Positions 14,459 through 22,388 of a stretch of 36,546 nt of DNA are shown here, piece by piece (position 1 is the stretch's first letter; each line of letters opens with the position of its first letter). The notes beneath the pieces were generated by a model. That model saw nothing but the letters and a program-made list of their open reading frames with translations. It made no database searches and had not been told where the DNA came from. Location of the stretch: positions 1 through 36,546 of the forward strand of contig NZ_BAFS01000284.1 of the NCBI RefSeq assembly GCF_000308415.1. The letters run 5' to 3'. Origin of the DNA: Nocardia asiatica NBRC 100129 (lineage in GTDB: Bacteria; Actinomycetota; Actinomycetes; Mycobacteriales; Mycobacteriaceae). The position numbers were made by a program, and so were the translations under genes.

Positions 14459-15250
14459 ATGACGACGTTGCACCATCACCGCGTCGGAGCGGGTGACCCG
14501 CTCGTGCTGGTCCACGGGGTCGGAAGCCGGTGGCAGGTGTGGGAGCCGATCATCGACACCCTGGCGGCGTCGTACGAGGTGTTCGCGGTCGATCTGCCCG
14601 GCTTCGGCGGATCCACCCACCCGCTGGCGCACACCACGGTCCCCCACCTCACCGACGCGCTCGCCGAATTCCTCGCCGCCCAAGGGATCGACAAGCCGCA
14701 CCTGGCGGGCAATTCGATGGGCGGGCTGATCACGCTCGAACTCGGCGCCCGCGGGCTCGCTCGATCCGTCACCGCCTACTCGCCGATCGGATTCTGGGAC
14801 ACCGCCGGGCGGGTCTGGTGCCAGCAGTCGCTGGGCAAGTCACGAGCGCTCGCGCGGGTCCTGCGCCCCGCCCTGCCGTCCGTCCTGGGCACCGCCGCGG
14901 GCCGCACCGCGTTCCTCTCGCTGGTCTTCGGCAAGCCGTGGGCGCTGGACCAGAAGGTGGCGCTGGAGACCGCCATCGGCGCGGTGGAATCGGCCGGATT
15001 CGAGGAAGCGCTCGCCTCGTTCACCGACGTCCGCCTGCCGGAAATCCGCGCGCTGGCCGACATTCCGGTGACGATCGCCTGGGGCAGCCGCGACATCCTG
15101 CTGACCTATGCGACCCAGAGCCGCAAGGCGCGCAGCGCGCTGCCGCGCGCCGAGCACGTCACGCTGCACGGCAGCGGGCACACGCCGTTCTTCGACGATC
15201 CGGCGGGCTGCGCCCAAGTCCTCTTGGAGACGATCAACCGCACGCGGTAG
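14459..15250 (+). CDS. alpha/beta hydrolase
   Basis: A 263-residue alpha/beta hydrolase. The oxyanion loop is VHGVGSRWQVW (18-28). The catalytic triad is visible as S86 in GNSMGG, D212 in GSRDILL and H241 in GSGHTPFF. FAVDLPGFGGS (42-52) is typical of esterases and meta-cleavage-product hydrolases. No signal peptide, so it acts in the cytoplasm. The substrate is not determined. The final 17 bp overlap the end of the TetR gene on the other strand. The message is probably leaderless. Confidence 0.88.
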   Translation: MTTLHHHRVGAGDPLVLVHGVGSRWQVWEPIIDTLAASYEVFAVDLPGFGGSTHPLAHTTVPHLTDALAEFLAAQGIDKPHLAGNSMGGLITLELGARGLARSVTAYSPIGFWDTAGRVWCQQSLGKSRALARVLRPALPSVLGTAAGRTAFLSLVFGKPWALDQKVALETAIGAVESAGFEEALASFTDVRLPEIRALADIPVTIAWGSRDILLTYATQSRKARSALPRAEHVTLHGSGHTPFFDDPAGCAQVLLETINRTR

Positions 15251-15899
15251 GCCGCGTTCCGGATGCGGGCGGATCGAGCAGCGTGTTCGCGGCCGCGGTG
15301 CCGAGCAGGACGCGCACGGCGTTGCCCCACCGGTGCCGCAGGAGCTGGTTGCGGCTCGCGTCACCGGTGAGCAGCACCCGCAAGGCGAGGCCGGTCATGA
15401 TCTCGATGGTGAACTCGGTGATCGTCGGAACCCGCGGATCGTCCGGGAATTCCCGGCGGAAGCTGTCGCGAATGCTGTTGTGCATCAGTTCGAACAGGCG
15501 AACCTCCAACGGCAGGAACGCCGCACGCAGTTCCGGGTCGGTGCGCGCGCCGACCCACATCTCCAGCGCCGCCCAGAACGACGGCCCGCTGAGCATCCGC
15601 ATGGTCAGCTCGACGGCCGTCTCCAGCCGGTCCGCCTGGTCGGGGATCGCCTCGAATTCGCTGGTGAGCTGGTCGAATCGGCGCTGCGCCACATGCTCGA
15701 CGGCACCGGCCAGCAGATCGGCCCTGGTCGGGAAGTAGTGCTGCAACGTCCCGCGCGGCACGCCTGCCCGCTTCTGCACCTCGAGGGTGGTCGTGCCCGC
15801 GTAACCGACCTCGACCAGGCTCTCCACCGCCGCGTCCAGCAGCCGCGCGCGCATGCGCTCCCTGCGCTGCGCCTGCGGCTGCCGGACCGGTCGCGACAC
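15234..15899 (-). CDS. TetR-family regulator of the acyl-CoA gene cluster
   Basis: A 221-residue TetR-family repressor. The helix-turn-helix is TTTLEVQKRAGVPRGTLQHYFPTRADLL (36-63); the longer C-terminal domain should bind a ligand, in this family and context often an acyl-CoA. The GTG start at 15899 lies 5 nt after the stop of the enoyl-CoA hydratase gene, with GAGGG overlapping that stop as ribosome binding site, so it is the last gene of that operon. It probably represses its own operon and the divergent hydratase through the palindrome at 18213-18230; this is inferred from position only. Confidence 0.85.
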   Translation of the reverse strand: MSRPVRQPQAQRRERMRARLLDAAVESLVEVGYAGTTTLEVQKRAGVPRGTLQHYFPTRADLLAGAVEHVAQRRFDQLTSEFEAIPDQADRLETAVELTMRMLSGPSFWAALEMWVGARTDPELRAAFLPLEVRLFELMHNSIRDSFRREFPDDPRVPTITEFTIEIMTGLALRVLLTGDASRNQLLRHRWGNAVRVLLGTAAANTLLDPPASGTRPTACG

Positions 15900-15904
15900 G
15901 TCCC

Positions 15905-16669
15905 TCAGCGTCCCTGCCACCGGGGCTCGCGCTTCTGCGCGAACGCCAGCGCACCCTCGGCGGCGTCCTTGGACAGCAGCGCGGGCAAGGCGATCTCCCC
16001 CTGCTTCGCGAAAGCCTCCGCGACCGGCCAATCCGGCGACTGGTCGATGATGCGCTTACTCGCGGCCACAGCGAGCGGTGCGGCGGCGGCGATCTCGGCC
16101 GCGAGTTCGAGCGCCACCGACAGCGCCCCGCCCGGCTCGGTGACCCGGTTGACCAAGCCGAGCTGGTAGAGCCGCTCGGCGCCGACCCGCCCGCCGGTGA
16201 GCGCGAGTTCGGCGGCCATACTGCGCGGCAGCCGCTGGGTCAGCCGCAGCACACCACCGCCCGCCGCCACCAGACCGCGCTTGACCTCGGGGATGCCGAA
16301 CTGCGCGTCGCGGGCGGCGACGATGAGGTCGCCCGCCAGCGCCAGTTCGAAACCACCGGCCAGCGCGAAGCCCTCGACCGCGGAGATCATCGGCTTCGCC
16401 GGGGGCGCGGCCGAGATGCCGAGCGGACCGCGGCGCTGCGTCATCGGCATCTCGCCTTTCGACGCGGCGACGAGATCCATCCCGGCGCTGAAGGTTCCGC
16501 CCGCACCGGTGAGCACGAGCACGCGCGCGGCGTCGTCGGCTTCGAACTCGTCGACGGCGGCCTCGATGGCCTGCGCGGCGGCCAGGTTGATCGCGTTGCG
16601 CGCCTCGGGACGGTTGACCGTCAAGACGGTGACGGCGTCGCGCCGCTCGACGAGAACGAGGTCGTTCAT
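15905..16669 (-). CDS. enoyl-CoA hydratase
   Basis: A 254-residue crotonase-fold enzyme. The oxyanion-hole segments are GAGGTFSAGMDL (about 56-67) and AVEGFALAGGFELALAGDLIVAA (about 97-119). Both catalytic glutamates of the hydratases seem present, in FGIPEVKRGL and in MAAELALTG, so addition of water to 2-enoyl-CoA is likely. The start overlaps the stop of the thiolase gene by 4 bases (ATGA), so the pair is coupled, and the TetR gene follows. The three form an operon for CoA-ester breakdown. Confidence 0.88.
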   Translation of the reverse strand: MNDLVLVERRDAVTVLTVNRPEARNAINLAAAQAIEAAVDEFEADDAARVLVLTGAGGTFSAGMDLVAASKGEMPMTQRRGPLGISAAPPAKPMISAVEGFALAGGFELALAGDLIVAARDAQFGIPEVKRGLVAAGGGVLRLTQRLPRSMAAELALTGGRVGAERLYQLGLVNRVTEPGGALSVALELAAEIAAAAPLAVAASKRIIDQSPDWPVAEAFAKQGEIALPALLSKDAAEGALAFAQKREPRWQGR

Positions 16670-18195
16670 CGGGCGCTCCTCTCGGTGAGCAGGGTGAAGG
16701 AGTCCGCGGCGATCTCGGCGTCCGCGCCGAGCGGATCGCCCGCGGTGAACGCCGCGAGGGTGTCGGCATCCGACGCCCGGACCAGTATGCGGGTCCCCGC
16801 CGGTGTCAGTGCGCTCACCACAACGGCTTCCGGCTCGTCGGCACGGTCCGGCCCGGAGCCCTTGCGGTAGGCGACGGTATATGCCTCGACCGTGGCGGGG
16901 CCGGTGTACCCGGGCGCCGGCTCGCGCCGCGCCTGCGGCACTTGGGCTTCGATCGCACGGAACAGCCGCGCGGGCGGTCTGGCCGAGTACACGCCGACGC
17001 CGTGCTTGGTGCTGTACCAGCCGAGGGCCGTCGCCAGGCCGTAGGCGCCGGGGTCGGCGCGGAGCATGCCGGACAGCGTCGCGATCGAATGGGTCGTGTA
17101 GTTGTTGCCCGGCCCGCCCGCGAAGGTGAGACCGCCGGTGACCGACAGCGGCCGTGCCGGGTCGTCGATCGGCAGATCGAGTTCCTCGGCGGCGATCTGC
17201 ACCGCGACCGGGAAGCAGGAGTAGAGGTCGATGTGGGCGACATCGTCCACCCCGATCCCCGCCGCGCCCAGCGCCGCCGCGCCCGCCGCCGCGATGGCGG
17301 GCGAGCGGGACATATCGGCGCGCTCGGAGACGAACCACTCGTCGGTCGCGGTGGCGCCGCCGTGCGGGAACACCCACCGGTCGCGCGGCACGCCCGCGGC
17401 GTCGGCGGCCGCCGCGCTGCACAGGATGAGACCGGCGCCCAGATCGACGCTCAGGTTCGCGACCATCAGCTTCGGATACGGCGTCGACACCATGCGATTG
17501 GCGGGCGCGGGCGTGACCAGGTCGGCGGCGCTGTGCACGGCGGGCTGCCACGCATAGGGATTGCCCGCCGCGATCCGCGACAGCCGCGCCCACAGTTCGC
17601 CGATCCGCTCGCGGTGCGCCGCCTCGCTCGACCCGAGCCTGCGGCGCAACGCGGTCTCCATGAGCGCGTAGAAGTACACCGGACCCCACAAACCCGCGGC
17701 GGTCTCCATGTCCGAGTTCGGCCCGCGATCGGAGCCGATGACCTCGTCGGGGGCCGCGTCCTCCGGCTGCTCCGGCCAGTCCACCGCAGCGCCGGCGCGG
17801 GCAGCGGCGTTCCCGGAGTACACGGCTTCGGCTCCGGTCAGCAGGGCCACGTCCGAACGTCCGTCGGCGATGGCCTGCGCGACGGTGTTGAGCAGCCGCT
17901 GCGGGGCGTCGCCGCCGAAGCGCACCGATTGCACGGTCCGTTTCGGGGTGGCGCCCAACTCGGCGGCGACGAGCGCGCCCAAGTCCCCATAGGGACGGCT
18001 GACCGGAGCGACGGCGGCGACCAAGTCGGCCGAGCGCAGCAGACGGTCACCGACACCGCTGTCGTCGCCCGCCCGGCGCAGGGACTCGACGGCGAGTTGG
18101 ACCGGGCCGGGCAGCCCCGGCTCGTCCGGTCGGTGTACGACCTGCCCGGCGCCGACGAGCACCGGCGTCCTCGGGTCCATTCCGGCTGGCAGCAT
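16666..18195 (-). CDS. long thiolase-family protein (acetyl-CoA acetyltransferase-like)
   Basis: A 509-residue member of the long thiolase-like class found in mycobacteria and Nocardia (about 500 residues instead of 390-440). Seen: RTPVLVGAGQVVHRPD at the start, ALLTGAEAVYS (about 130), DVAHIDLYSCFPVAVQIAAEEL (about 317-338) and TGGLTFAGGPGNNYTTHSIATLSG (about 354-378). A C-terminal beta domain of about 100 residues follows. The typical active-site Cys in the middle of the N-terminal half is not evident, and a Cys is instead found in LYSCFP, so the reaction may be a retro-Claisen or acyl transfer of unusual type. GGAGG stands 3 nt before the ATG. It is the first gene of the operon. Confidence 0.8.
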   Translation of the reverse strand: MLPAGMDPRTPVLVGAGQVVHRPDEPGLPGPVQLAVESLRRAGDDSGVGDRLLRSADLVAAVAPVSRPYGDLGALVAAELGATPKRTVQSVRFGGDAPQRLLNTVAQAIADGRSDVALLTGAEAVYSGNAAARAGAAVDWPEQPEDAAPDEVIGSDRGPNSDMETAAGLWGPVYFYALMETALRRRLGSSEAAHRERIGELWARLSRIAAGNPYAWQPAVHSAADLVTPAPANRMVSTPYPKLMVANLSVDLGAGLILCSAAAADAAGVPRDRWVFPHGGATATDEWFVSERADMSRSPAIAAAGAAALGAAGIGVDDVAHIDLYSCFPVAVQIAAEELDLPIDDPARPLSVTGGLTFAGGPGNNYTTHSIATLSGMLRADPGAYGLATALGWYSTKHGVGVYSARPPARLFRAIEAQVPQARREPAPGYTGPATVEAYTVAYRKGSGPDRADEPEAVVVSALTPAGTRILVRASDADTLAAFTAGDPLGADAEIAADSFTLLTERSAR

Positions 18196-18212
18196 GCGTC
18201 CTCCGCTCCATA

Positions 18213-18230
18213 ACCGTCAGCATTGACGGT
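18213..18230. promoter_or_regulatory. palindromic operator ACCGTCA-N4-TGACGGT
   Basis: A perfect 7-bp inverted repeat around GCAT, 18 bp upstream of the thiolase start and 83 bp before the divergent hydratase. Position and shape fit a TetR-type operator, and the TetR gene at 15234-15899 is the natural candidate. It differs from the TTAC-N6-GTAA sites further right, so a different regulator is implied. Confidence 0.65.
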
Positions 18231-18300
18231 AACTTGCGTCCGATTAGAGCAGAGCCCGAGCGCTCCGGCAACAGCGCACCGTCGATAACTGACTCACGAG

Positions 18301-18306
18301 TAAGAT
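18301..18306 (+). promoter_or_regulatory. -10 box of leaderless enoyl-CoA hydratase gene
   Basis: TAAGAT followed by 6 nt (CCGGGC) and the ATG at 18313. Confidence 0.55.
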
Positions 18307-18312
18307 CCGGGC

Positions 18313-19068
18313 ATGGGCACCAACATCGCACTGCGGTTCGACGAGCACCGCGCCTACGTCGCGCTCGACCGGCCGGACAAGCACAACGGCTTGACCGTCG
18401 GCATGCTCAGCGGACTGGTTGCCAGCGCGCACAGCATCGCCCGCCATGGCGACGTGCGCGCGGTCATCCTGTCCGGCAACGGACCCAGCTTCAGCAGCGG
18501 CCTGGACATCGCGGCAGCGACCAGCGACCCATTGGCTATCGTGCGGAACTTCGTGCCGCGGCCCTGGCGCGGCACCAACGCCTTCCAAGAGGCGTGCTGG
18601 GCTTGGCGCCGTCTGCCCGTGCCGGTGATCGCCGCGGTGCACGGACGCTGCTACGGCGGCGGACTCCAGCTCGCCCTCGCCGCGGACTTCCGTTTCGCCA
18701 CCCCCGATGCCGAGTTCTCCGTCATGGAGGCCAAGCACGGCCTCGTCCCCGACATGACCGGCGCGGCAACGCTGTCCAGGTTGATCGGCATCGACAAAGC
18801 CCTCCTGCTCACGATGACCGCGGACACCGTCGACGCGGCCTACGCCGCGTCGATCGGCTTGGTCACCGAAGTGACGGCAGACCCGCTCGCCGAGGCCGAG
18901 CGACTCGCCGACCGCATCGCGACGCGGTCGCCGCATGCCGTCGCCGCCGCCAAGCGCCTGTTCGACAAGTCGTGGCAGGCATCCGCCCGGCGAACCTTCG
19001 CCGTCGAACGCGCGACCCAATTTCCCCTGATCCTGCGCAAAGCGATCGGCCGCCCGCCAGGTAAATAG
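18313..19068 (+). CDS. enoyl-CoA hydratase/isomerase family protein
   Basis: A 251-residue crotonase-fold protein. The oxyanion segments are GNGPSFSSGLDI (about 55-66) and AAVHGRCYGGGLQLALAADFRFAT (about 110-133). VMEAKHGLVPDMTG carries one glutamate, but the second catalytic glutamate of hydratases seems absent (KALLLTMTAD instead of AAELALTG), and the Asp in LVPDM recalls the isomerase-like members. An isomerase or dienoyl-CoA role is as likely as hydration. It is divergent from the thiolase/hydratase/TetR operon and shares the palindromic control region. The message is probably leaderless. Confidence 0.82.
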   Translation: MGTNIALRFDEHRAYVALDRPDKHNGLTVGMLSGLVASAHSIARHGDVRAVILSGNGPSFSSGLDIAAATSDPLAIVRNFVPRPWRGTNAFQEACWAWRRLPVPVIAAVHGRCYGGGLQLALAADFRFATPDAEFSVMEAKHGLVPDMTGAATLSRLIGIDKALLLTMTADTVDAAYAASIGLVTEVTADPLAEAERLADRIATRSPHAVAAAKRLFDKSWQASARRTFAVERATQFPLILRKAIGRPPGK

Positions 19069-19244
19069 CTGAAAATTTGCCAGTATGCTGCAGAAGCCCC
19101 ACACCGACCGGTTTCGTTGCTAGCATTTGCACGATTCGCCAGCCAGTCGACTAGTGGTGCGCGGCACACTGCGAAGGGTCTGTGTATCGCGTGAGGTCCG
19201 TGGTTCGCACCGCTCTCGGGAAGAAACCGGAGGGCTCACAGACA

Positions 19245-20351
19245 GTGATCAAGACCGCATCCTTCCTACTACCGGCGCTGGCGGGTGTCACGGCCTTGCT
19301 CTGCACCGCGACCACCCCCGCCGTCGCCAACCCGAACGCCATCAATCCGATCCCGGTCCTCAACGGCTCCACCGGATTACCGAATCTGCTCGGCCGCACC
19401 AAAGCGGTATTCCAGGTGACCGGTATGGCCAGCCCGAACAACACCCAGACCTATAACGTCCTCGGCACCGACCTCGGCATCATGTGGGACAACGGGCGCG
19501 GGGAAATGCTCACCGCGTTCGGCGACACCGCGGGCGTCGGCTTCCCGAATCTGCTCGCGGGCAGCATGTGGTCCTGGCGCAGCAATATCCTGCTGCGCAG
19601 CCACACCAAGGATCCCGCCGAGGGCATCTATTTCGACAGCGTGGTGCGCGACGTGTTCGGTCAGGCGCGCGACCTCATCCCCAGCCCGAAGATCCCGTTC
19701 CTGGAGATCAGCCGGATCCCCACCGCCGGCATCGCGGTCGACGGGGTGCAGTACATGAGCCTGATGTCGGTGAAGACCTGGGACGACGTCGGTCAGTGGA
19801 GCACCAACTTCTCCGGTCTCGCCGTTTCCGGAGACAATGGCGAGACCTGGGCCGAACTGCCCGAAACCCGGCGGACGAACGAGGGCGGCAACGCCAACTT
19901 CCAGATGAACGCGTTTCTCGCGGACGGCGGATACGTCTACGAATACGGCACCCGGTCCGGACGCGATCACACCGCCCACGTGGCCCGGGTCCGCGCACCG
20001 GATATCGCGAATCTCGCCGAATACGAATACTGGGACGGACGCGCTTGGCGCAAGAACGACGTGAATGCCGCCGCGCCGATCATGTGGGGCGTCGGCGAAC
20101 TGTCGGTGATGTACAACGCGTATCTCGGGCAATACATTTCGCTCACCACCGACCGATTCAATTCCGTGGTGATGCGGCGCGCGTCGTCCCCGGTCGGGCC
20201 GTGGAGCGATCCGGAAGTCCTGATCGACACCAGGGAATTACCCACCGCCTACGCGCCCTCGATCTTCCCGTACCAGACCGGGCGCGATCTGTACTTCCTC
20301 ACGACGGTGCACAGCCAGTACAACGTCTTGCTGATGCGCACGACGTTGTAG
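19245..20351 (+). CDS. secreted DUF4185 protein, copy 1 (possible endo-D-arabinanase)
   Basis: A 368-residue exported protein. From the GTG at 19245 (GGAGGG 10 nt upstream), MIKTASFLLPALAGVTALLCTATTPAVA is a signal peptide with likely cleavage before NPNA. The rest is one DUF4185 domain: KAVFQVTGMASPNNTQTYNVLGTDLGIMWDNG, MLTAFGDTAG, GWSNFSGLAVSGDNGETW-like stretches, and LPTAYAPSIFPYQTGRDLYFLTT at the end. This is a beta-propeller-like fold. DUF4185 has recently been classed, as I recall, as glycoside hydrolase family GH183, endo-acting on D-arabinan of mycobacterial cell walls. The acidic residues in GTDLGIMWD would be the ones to test. A role in turnover of the organism's own arabinogalactan is inference. 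A paralog lies at 26063-27148. Confidence 0.82.
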   Translation: MIKTASFLLPALAGVTALLCTATTPAVANPNAINPIPVLNGSTGLPNLLGRTKAVFQVTGMASPNNTQTYNVLGTDLGIMWDNGRGEMLTAFGDTAGVGFPNLLAGSMWSWRSNILLRSHTKDPAEGIYFDSVVRDVFGQARDLIPSPKIPFLEISRIPTAGIAVDGVQYMSLMSVKTWDDVGQWSTNFSGLAVSGDNGETWAELPETRRTNEGGNANFQMNAFLADGGYVYEYGTRSGRDHTAHVARVRAPDIANLAEYEYWDGRAWRKNDVNAAAPIMWGVGELSVMYNAYLGQYISLTTDRFNSVVMRRASSPVGPWSDPEVLIDTRELPTAYAPSIFPYQTGRDLYFLTTVHSQYNVLLMRTTL

Positions 20352-20378
20352 CCCGGGACCGGCGATCCGACGCGGCGC

Positions 20379-20406
20379 TTGACCTCAACAAAGGTTCATG
20401 TATGAG
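20379..20406 (+). promoter_or_regulatory. MerR-type promoter before the Ere-like gene
   Basis: TTGACC (20379-20384) and TATGAG (20401-20406) stand 16 nt apart, and the spacer holds an imperfect dyad, ACCTCAAC (20382-20389) with GTTCATGT (20394-20401), 6 of 8 matching. MerR-family activators bind such dyads between the -35 and -10 boxes, although they normally use a 19-20 nt spacer, so this is only suggestive. No MerR gene is in the window. Confidence 0.35.
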
Positions 20407-20446
20407 GCTGGCCCGCGTTGGATCGTTCACGTTTCCGGGAGGCAGC

Positions 20447-21655
20447 ATGCTCAGCACGACCACCGACGTCCGCGCCTGGCTGCGCGACAACGCCGTCGCG
20501 ATCGACAGTTCCGATCCGGACGCCGCCGGCTCGGATCTCGACGCCTTGATCACGCGCCTGGGCGCCGCCACGGTGGTGGGGCTGGGCGAGTCGACGCGCT
20601 TTTCCCGGCAGACCTACGGTGTGCGGGAACGGATCTTCCGCGGGCTGGTCGAACGGCACGGTTTCCGCGCTCTGGCGATTCAGGACAACGCGCGTTCCGG
20701 TGAACGCTGGGATCGGTTCGTCACCGCGGGCGAAAGTGATCCGGAGACGGTGCTCGCCGGGTCCTGGCGGCCGTGGCGCACCGAGGAATCGGTGGCCACG
20801 TTGCACTGGATCCGCGCGTACAACCTGGCACATCCGCAAGACCCGGTGCGGATCTTCGGCGTCGAACCACCCCGAGCCGAGCCGAGCGACTACGACGCCG
20901 TGCTGGACTATGTACGGCACACTGCGCCCGACCGGTCCGCCGTGATCGAGGCGCACCTCGCGCCGATCCGCACCGCGCACCACATCGACGAGCACGTCCA
21001 GCGCCACCAGGGCATCCATCCGGGCCGCCCGTTCGCCGAGCACGCCGAAGACGCCCTCGCCCTGCTCACGCAATTGCCGGACACGAAGGAGCGCGCCACA
21101 GCGCTCGCCCACGCCCGGCTGATCCTCGACTTCCACCGGCGCAGCGTCGCGAGCCAGGGGTTCGCCAGGGACGAACGGCCTTCCGCCGAGACCGTGCTGG
21201 AATGGCAGCGCAGGACCGGCGCGAAGATCGCCTACTGGGACGGGCTGGCGCACACCACCAACCTTCCGATCGGCTTCGGCACCGCCGAATTCCGCGGTGC
21301 GGGAAGCCATTTGCGCGCTGAACTGGGTGACGGATACCTGTCCGCCGGTATCGGCTTCCATCACGGCGATCTCGGCGCGGCCGTGGCGCCCGACCCGCGG
21401 CCGGACCTTGTCGACGCAGCGCTGGGCGAGGTCGACCTGCCCGCGTACTACCTGGACCTGCACGCCGCGGCGCCGGAGCCGGTACGCGACTGGCTGACCG
21501 GCCCCGCGAAGTTGCGCACCATCAGCGGCGTCTACGACCCGGCCGCCGACGCCGAGGCGCACATCCGGGTCTCCTCCCTCGCCGACGCGTTCGACGTGCT
21601 CATCCACGTGCGCTCGACCACGCCGGTGCACTGGCTGTCGCAGGTATCGGCCTAA
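20447..21655 (+). CDS. erythromycin-esterase-fold protein lacking key catalytic residues
   Basis: A 402-residue member of the erythromycin esterase (EreA/EreB) family by length and pattern: VVGLGESTRFSRQTYGVRERIFRGLVERHGFRALAIQDN (44-81), SWRPWRTEESVATLHWIRAYN (106-126), ARLILDFHRR (223-232), and KIAYWDGLAHTTN (260-272). In Ere enzymes the GE-x-x-H motif carries a catalytic His and the second strand ends in an essential Glu. Here those positions are R51 and Q79. The WAHNxH segment is WDGLAH, keeping only the last His. E48 is retained. It therefore probably does not hydrolyse macrolides in the known way. GGGAGG 4 nt upstream supports the ATG at 20447. Confidence 0.8.
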   Translation: MLSTTTDVRAWLRDNAVAIDSSDPDAAGSDLDALITRLGAATVVGLGESTRFSRQTYGVRERIFRGLVERHGFRALAIQDNARSGERWDRFVTAGESDPETVLAGSWRPWRTEESVATLHWIRAYNLAHPQDPVRIFGVEPPRAEPSDYDAVLDYVRHTAPDRSAVIEAHLAPIRTAHHIDEHVQRHQGIHPGRPFAEHAEDALALLTQLPDTKERATALAHARLILDFHRRSVASQGFARDERPSAETVLEWQRRTGAKIAYWDGLAHTTNLPIGFGTAEFRGAGSHLRAELGDGYLSAGIGFHHGDLGAAVAPDPRPDLVDAALGEVDLPAYYLDLHAAAPEPVRDWLTGPAKLRTISGVYDPAADAEAHIRVSSLADAFDVLIHVRSTTPVHWLSQVSA

Positions 21656-21692
21656 CTCGAGCAACCCCCGGGGGCGCGGGCCACGCGATCAA

Positions 21693-21698
21693 TAGACT
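21693..21698 (+). promoter_or_regulatory. -10 box of leaderless methyltransferase gene
   Basis: TAGACT followed by 6 nt (CGAAAC) and the ATG at 21705. Confidence 0.55.
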
Positions 21699-21704
21699 CG
21701 AAAC

Positions 21705-22379
21705 ATGGATGCGGCCGACTGGGACGAGCGCTACGCGCAAACGGAATTGGTCTGGGGCGCACCGCCGAACAACACCGTGGTCGAGCACGTCTACGGGTTG
21801 GAACGCCGTGCGCCGCTGCGGGCCGCCACCCCCGAGGGCGACGAGCCGGAGTTTCCCCGCGCGCTCGACCTGGCCTGCGGCGAGGGGCGCAACACCCTCT
21901 GGCTGGCCACACACGGTTGGCAGGTGCACGCCGTCGACTATTCCCAGGTGGGCATCGACAAAGGCCGCACCGTGGCCTCGCGGCTGTCCCGCTCGGTCCG
22001 CAACCGCATCACCTGGCAGTGCGCCGACGTCACCCACCTCGACGAAGCGGGCATCACCGGACCGTTCGAGTTGGTCCTGATGGTGTTCCTGCACCTGCCC
22101 GCCGAGCAGCGCCGCGCGTTGGTCCGCACGGCGGCGGAGTTGCTCGCGCCGGAAGGCACCCTGCTGGTGCTCGGTCACGACACCACCAACATCACCGACG
22201 GCTGCGGCGGGCCGCAGGACCCGGCCATCCTGTTCACGCCCGACGACATCGCCGCCGACCTCGGTCCGCTGGCCGCGGCCAGCCGGATCCGCGTGCGCAT
22301 CGCCGACCGCGTCTACCGTCCGACGGAAACCGGCGACGCCATCGACGCCCTGGTCATCGCCACCCGGCCCGCCGAATAG
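21705..22379 (+). CDS. class I SAM-dependent methyltransferase
   Basis: A 224-residue class I methyltransferase. Motif I is ALDLACGEGRNTLWLA (53-68), binding S-adenosylmethionine; D78 in VHAVDYS binds the ribose. A post-motif strand is FELVLMVFLHLP. The sequence WDERYAQTELVWGAPPN at the start is shared with tellurite-resistance (TehB-like) and thiopurine-type methyltransferases, so detoxification of a small molecule is one possibility. The substrate is unknown. The gene is likely leaderless, 49 bp after the Ere-like gene. Confidence 0.87.
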   Translation: MDAADWDERYAQTELVWGAPPNNTVVEHVYGLERRAPLRAATPEGDEPEFPRALDLACGEGRNTLWLATHGWQVHAVDYSQVGIDKGRTVASRLSRSVRNRITWQCADVTHLDEAGITGPFELVLMVFLHLPAEQRRALVRTAAELLAPEGTLLVLGHDTTNITDGCGGPQDPAILFTPDDIAADLGPLAAASRIRVRIADRVYRPTETGDAIDALVIATRPAE

Positions 22380-22388
22380 CGGCGCGAC

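Noticed and set aside
19182..19244. GTG at 19182 as start of DUF4185 copy 1
   Set aside because: It would put 21 charged residues before the signal peptide; the GTG at 19245 gives a normal signal sequence and has GGAGGG upstream.
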